NCBI GenBank assembly: GCA_965659675.1
Contig: CBFHWY010000025.1
Location: 1-35,223, forward strand
Reading direction: 5' to 3'
DNA: 35,223 bases
DNA from: CBFHWY01 sp965659675
GTDB lineage: Bacteria; Bacteroidota; Bacteroidia; Flavobacteriales_G; Salibacteraceae
Shown here one piece after another: positions 32,957-35,223 of this stretch (the stretch's first letter is position 1; the number at the start of each line of letters is the position of its first letter). The notes under the pieces were generated by a model, which saw only the letters and a program-made list of their open reading frames with translations, had not been told where the DNA came from and ran no database searches. Both the position numbers and the translations under genes were made by a program.

Positions 32957-35223
32957 TTGCATAAACATCTCGTAAATAACGGGTACAGATTCTCTATTGC
33001 CCTCATTTTTTGGGGACTAGGAGTCTATTGTGCATACGGCCAATCAGATACTGGAAAAACAAAAGCACGCTATCCACTTCAGCAAGAAGTGGACCCAACC
33101 ATGAAGCCCCAAAACAAAATGGGCATGGAAGATCCTTCGAATATGGAGGAGAAGGTGGAGTACGATACCGAATCAGGAAATTATCTCTACAACAAAAAGA
33201 TCGGTGAAAAGGCCTACCGCAGTTCGTCATTCATGGAGTTTGACGAATACCTTGAGCAACAGCGCCAAAAAAGCATCAGCGATTACTGGAAGGAAAAGGC
33301 ATATTCTGAAACAGAATACAAGAAAGATGAAGGTAGCTTTAAGCCACAACTTGAAGTAGAGAGTGAAGCTTTCGACCGAATTTTTGGAGGGAATAAGATC
33401 GACATCAAACCAACTGGAAGTGCTGAATTGAGATTCGGTATCCGTTCTTCAAGAAATGAGAACCCCGTTATTCCTGAAAGACAGCGACGAATCACCACTT
33501 TTCAGTACGACCAAAGTATGCAGCTTAATATCCTGGGAAATATTGGCGACAAGGTGAAGGTGACCACAAATTACAACACAGATGCGACCTTCAACTTTGA
33601 TAATCAGGTAAAACTGGATTATACGGGCTATGAGGATGAGATCCTTCAGGATATTGAAATGGGACATGTGTCTTTGCCCTTGAACGGACAGCTGATCACT
33701 GGTGCACAAAGTTTGATCGGGGTGAAAACAAAGATGAAGTTCGGAAAGCTCTTTGTTACAACGGTGCTATCACAGCAACAGAGCAAGCGTCAGAACATAT
33801 CCACTGAAGGAGGTGCTCAGATCACAGAATTCGAAGTGAAAGCGGATAAGTACGAGGCAGACAGACACTACTTTCTCTCCCATTTCTTTAGAGATCAATA
33901 CGAGTTTGCAACAGCTGCACCTCCAATGTACAATACTGGAGTTAATGTTACGCGAATCGAAGTGTGGGTCACCAACCTGAGAACTAACCCTGAGAATCCT
34001 AGAGATATCATCGCTTTTCAGGATCTTGGTGAAACCAACCCAGAAAAGATATTTAACCCAAATTTTGTGAATATCACCCAGCAGGGCAATCCTGCCGATA
34101 ATGAGGCCAACAGCTTATATGTGAGCGTAACTGGAGCTTTTGGCCCGGGTAGAAACATCATTCAAGCGAGTAATATTCTGGATGGAACTTTTGGATTCGA
34201 TTCACGACTCGACTATCAAAAAGTTGAGTTTGCCAGAAAGTTAGATCCGTCTGAGTATGAGCTCAACCCTCAACTGGGCTACATTTCTCTGCGCCAGCAA
34301 ATGAATATGAATCAGGTACTGGCGGTGGCTTACGAATATACGTATCGCGGACAGGTTTATCAGGTTGGAGAATTCTCAACCGACATCGCAGCTCCTGCTC
34401 CTCTGGTGCTGAAGCTCCTGAAAAGTGTAGAAAGAAATACCAAGGTTCCTATGTGGGATCTGATGATGAAGAACATCTACAATATTGGGGCTTATCAACT
34501 ACAAAAAGATGGATTCGAATTTGATGTTTGGTATCTTGATCAGAATCTCGGAATTGATATCAACTATATTCCAGAAGAAGGCTATAACGACAGGTCATTG
34601 GTTCAACTCCTGGGATTGGATAAGCTAAATGTCAACCAGAAGCCAAATCAGGACGGACTCTTTGATTACCTACCGGGATTTACCATAAACCCGCAAAATG
34701 GAAGGGTCATTTTCCCCTTACTTGAACCCTTCGGGAGCGGTCTACGGTCGGCCATTGAGGACCCATTACTTGCTGAGAAATATGCATTTGATTCACTCTA
34801 CACCCGAACCCAACAGGATGCCCAAAACCTCTTTCCAGGCAAGAATCGATTCAGTTTGAAAGGAGAGTATAAAGCGAGTGGAGGATCCGAGATCATGCTT
34901 AATGCGATCAACGTTCCCGAAGGTTCGGTTACGGTATCCGCTGGTGGACGGGTACTTCAGGAGGGGGTGCATTATGAAGTGAATTACAATATGGGTCGGG
35001 TTAAGATCATCGACCAGGGTCTTCTCGAGTCCAATACGCCTATTGATGTGTCACTCGAAACCAACGAGGTTTTTGCCATGCAACAAAAAACACTCATTGG
35101 AAATCGCCTGGACTATACCTTCAACAAGGACCTTGCGATTGGAGGTACCATTCTGAGACTAAGTGAAAAGCCTGTGACTCAAAAGATCGATTATGGAAAT
35201 GAGCCTGTGGCCAATACGATCTG
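32957..35223 (+). CDS. sprA: SprA, outer-membrane translocon protein of gliding/T9SS, 5' part only
   Basis: The frame is open from just after ruvA to the window end (about 755 codons); full SprA is roughly 2,400 residues, so most is missing. No ATG precedes the signal peptide in this frame. The only workable start is TTG at 32957, giving LHKHLVNNGYRFSIALIFW and then CAYGQ as the likely cleavage region; the first ATG (33101) would lose the signal. The conserved early SprA segment is clear: YPLQQEVDP, then GSAELRFGIRSSRNEN, NYNTDATFNFDNQ and GAQSLIGVKTKMKFG. SprA forms the very large outer-membrane barrel through which T9SS cargo passes. It follows ruvA by 16 bases and probably shares the maeB transcript. 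Confidence 0.95.
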   Translation, partial: MHKHLVNNGYRFSIALIFWGLGVYCAYGQSDTGKTKARYPLQQEVDPTMKPQNKMGMEDPSNMEEKVEYDTESGNYLYNKKIGEKAYRSSSFMEFDEYLEQQRQKSISDYWKEKAYSETEYKKDEGSFKPQLEVESEAFDRIFGGNKIDIKPTGSAELRFGIRSSRNENPVIPERQRRITTFQYDQSMQLNILGNIGDKVKVTTNYNTDATFNFDNQVKLDYTGYEDEILQDIEMGHVSLPLNGQLITGAQSLIGVKTKMKFGKLFVTTVLSQQQSKRQNISTEGGAQITEFEVKADKYEADRHYFLSHFFRDQYEFATAAPPMYNTGVNVTRIEVWVTNLRTNPENPRDIIAFQDLGETNPEKIFNPNFVNITQQGNPADNEANSLYVSVTGAFGPGRNIIQASNILDGTFGFDSRLDYQKVEFARKLDPSEYELNPQLGYISLRQQMNMNQVLAVAYEYTYRGQVYQVGEFSTDIAAPAPLVLKLLKSVERNTKVPMWDLMMKNIYNIGAYQLQKDGFEFDVWYLDQNLGIDINYIPEEGYNDRSLVQLLGLDKLNVNQKPNQDGLFDYLPGFTINPQNGRVIFPLLEPFGSGLRSAIEDPLLAEKYAFDSLYTRTQQDAQNLFPGKNRFSLKGEYKASGGSEIMLNAINVPEGSVTVSAGGRVLQEGVHYEVNYNMGRVKIIDQGLLESNTPIDVSLETNEVFAMQQKTLIGNRLDYTFNKDLAIGGTILRLSEKPVTQKIDYGNEPVANTI

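Noticed and set aside
33003..33709. Short open frames on both strands near the sprA start
   Set aside because: They lie within the continuous sprA frame, which matches the conserved early SprA sequence.
1..35223. Mobile elements, phage genes, CRISPR arrays, defence systems or riboswitches
   Set aside because: None of their characteristic proteins, repeats or conserved RNA structures could be recognised on either strand.

Overview
This window reads as a chromosomal core-gene segment of a Bacteroidota bacterium, probably of the Flavobacteriales or a close order. The evidence is a SprA-type gliding/type 9 secretion protein, a T9SS C-terminal sorting domain, an Omp28-like lipoprotein, a DUF2723 membrane protein, the alternative complex III (ACIII) plus cytochrome oxidase operon, a bifunctional malic enzyme, and a repeated promoter-like word of the Bacteroidota form TAnnTTTG just upstream of gene starts. 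I see no phage, transposon, CRISPR or defence genes. Coding density is very high: the longest stretch without a gene is about 190 bases, and many neighbours overlap.

Layout. 1-2991 (-): 5' part of a large DUF2723 membrane glycosyltransferase-like protein, cut by the window edge. 3091-3166 (+): tRNA-Gln(UUG) with its own promoter-like word and a strong terminator. 3229-4256 (-): three overlapping genes, a small two-helix membrane protein, an ECF sigma factor and a single-pass membrane protein that may be its anti-sigma factor. 4409-5992 (+): exported protein built of about 18 MORN/YwqK-type repeats. 6058-10589 (+): rimP-nusA-infB. 10586-11029 (-): SPOR-domain protein converging on infB. 11224-22501 (+): actABCDEF-coxB-coxA, a complete ACIII plus oxidase subunits II and I, making a quinol-to-oxygen electron path. 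22508-25131 (+): exported barrel-like protein, ruvB, queG. 25128-25313 (-): small conserved-looking protein. 25406-28506 (-): TlpA-like thioredoxin, DUF6029-like outer-membrane protein and Omp28-like thioredoxin-fold lipoprotein as one operon. 28664-29335 (+): small cysteine-containing T9SS cargo. 29336-30022 (-): sirtuin deacylase. 30093-35223 (+): maeB, ruvA and the 5' third of sprA, closely packed.

How the genes fit together. The rimP-nusA-infB block serves ribosome maturation, transcription elongation and translation initiation. In the ACIII/oxidase operon quinol is oxidised at the membrane complex, electrons run through Fe-S clusters of ActB and c-hemes of ActA/ActE, and the aa3-type oxidase receives them at CuA of subunit II. 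The TlpA/DUF6029/Omp28 operon and the divergent cysteine-rich T9SS cargo look like an envelope thiol/outer-membrane module. The sirtuin and the malic enzyme/phosphotransacetylase fusion are divergent from nearly abutting promoters, which suggests a link between acyl-CoA metabolism and protein deacylation.

The window is mostly ordinary core genome. The most notable points are intrinsic terminators that lie inside neighbouring coding sequences (22526-22558, 29360-29391), a terminator-like hairpin at the very start of the predicted rimP transcript, overlapping divergent promoters at 30051-30070, a sirtuin lacking the zinc cysteines, a long insertion in the CuA domain of oxidase subunit II, and the thiol-related operon with a cysteine-rich T9SS partner. 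No clearly new multi-gene system is demonstrable from sequence alone.
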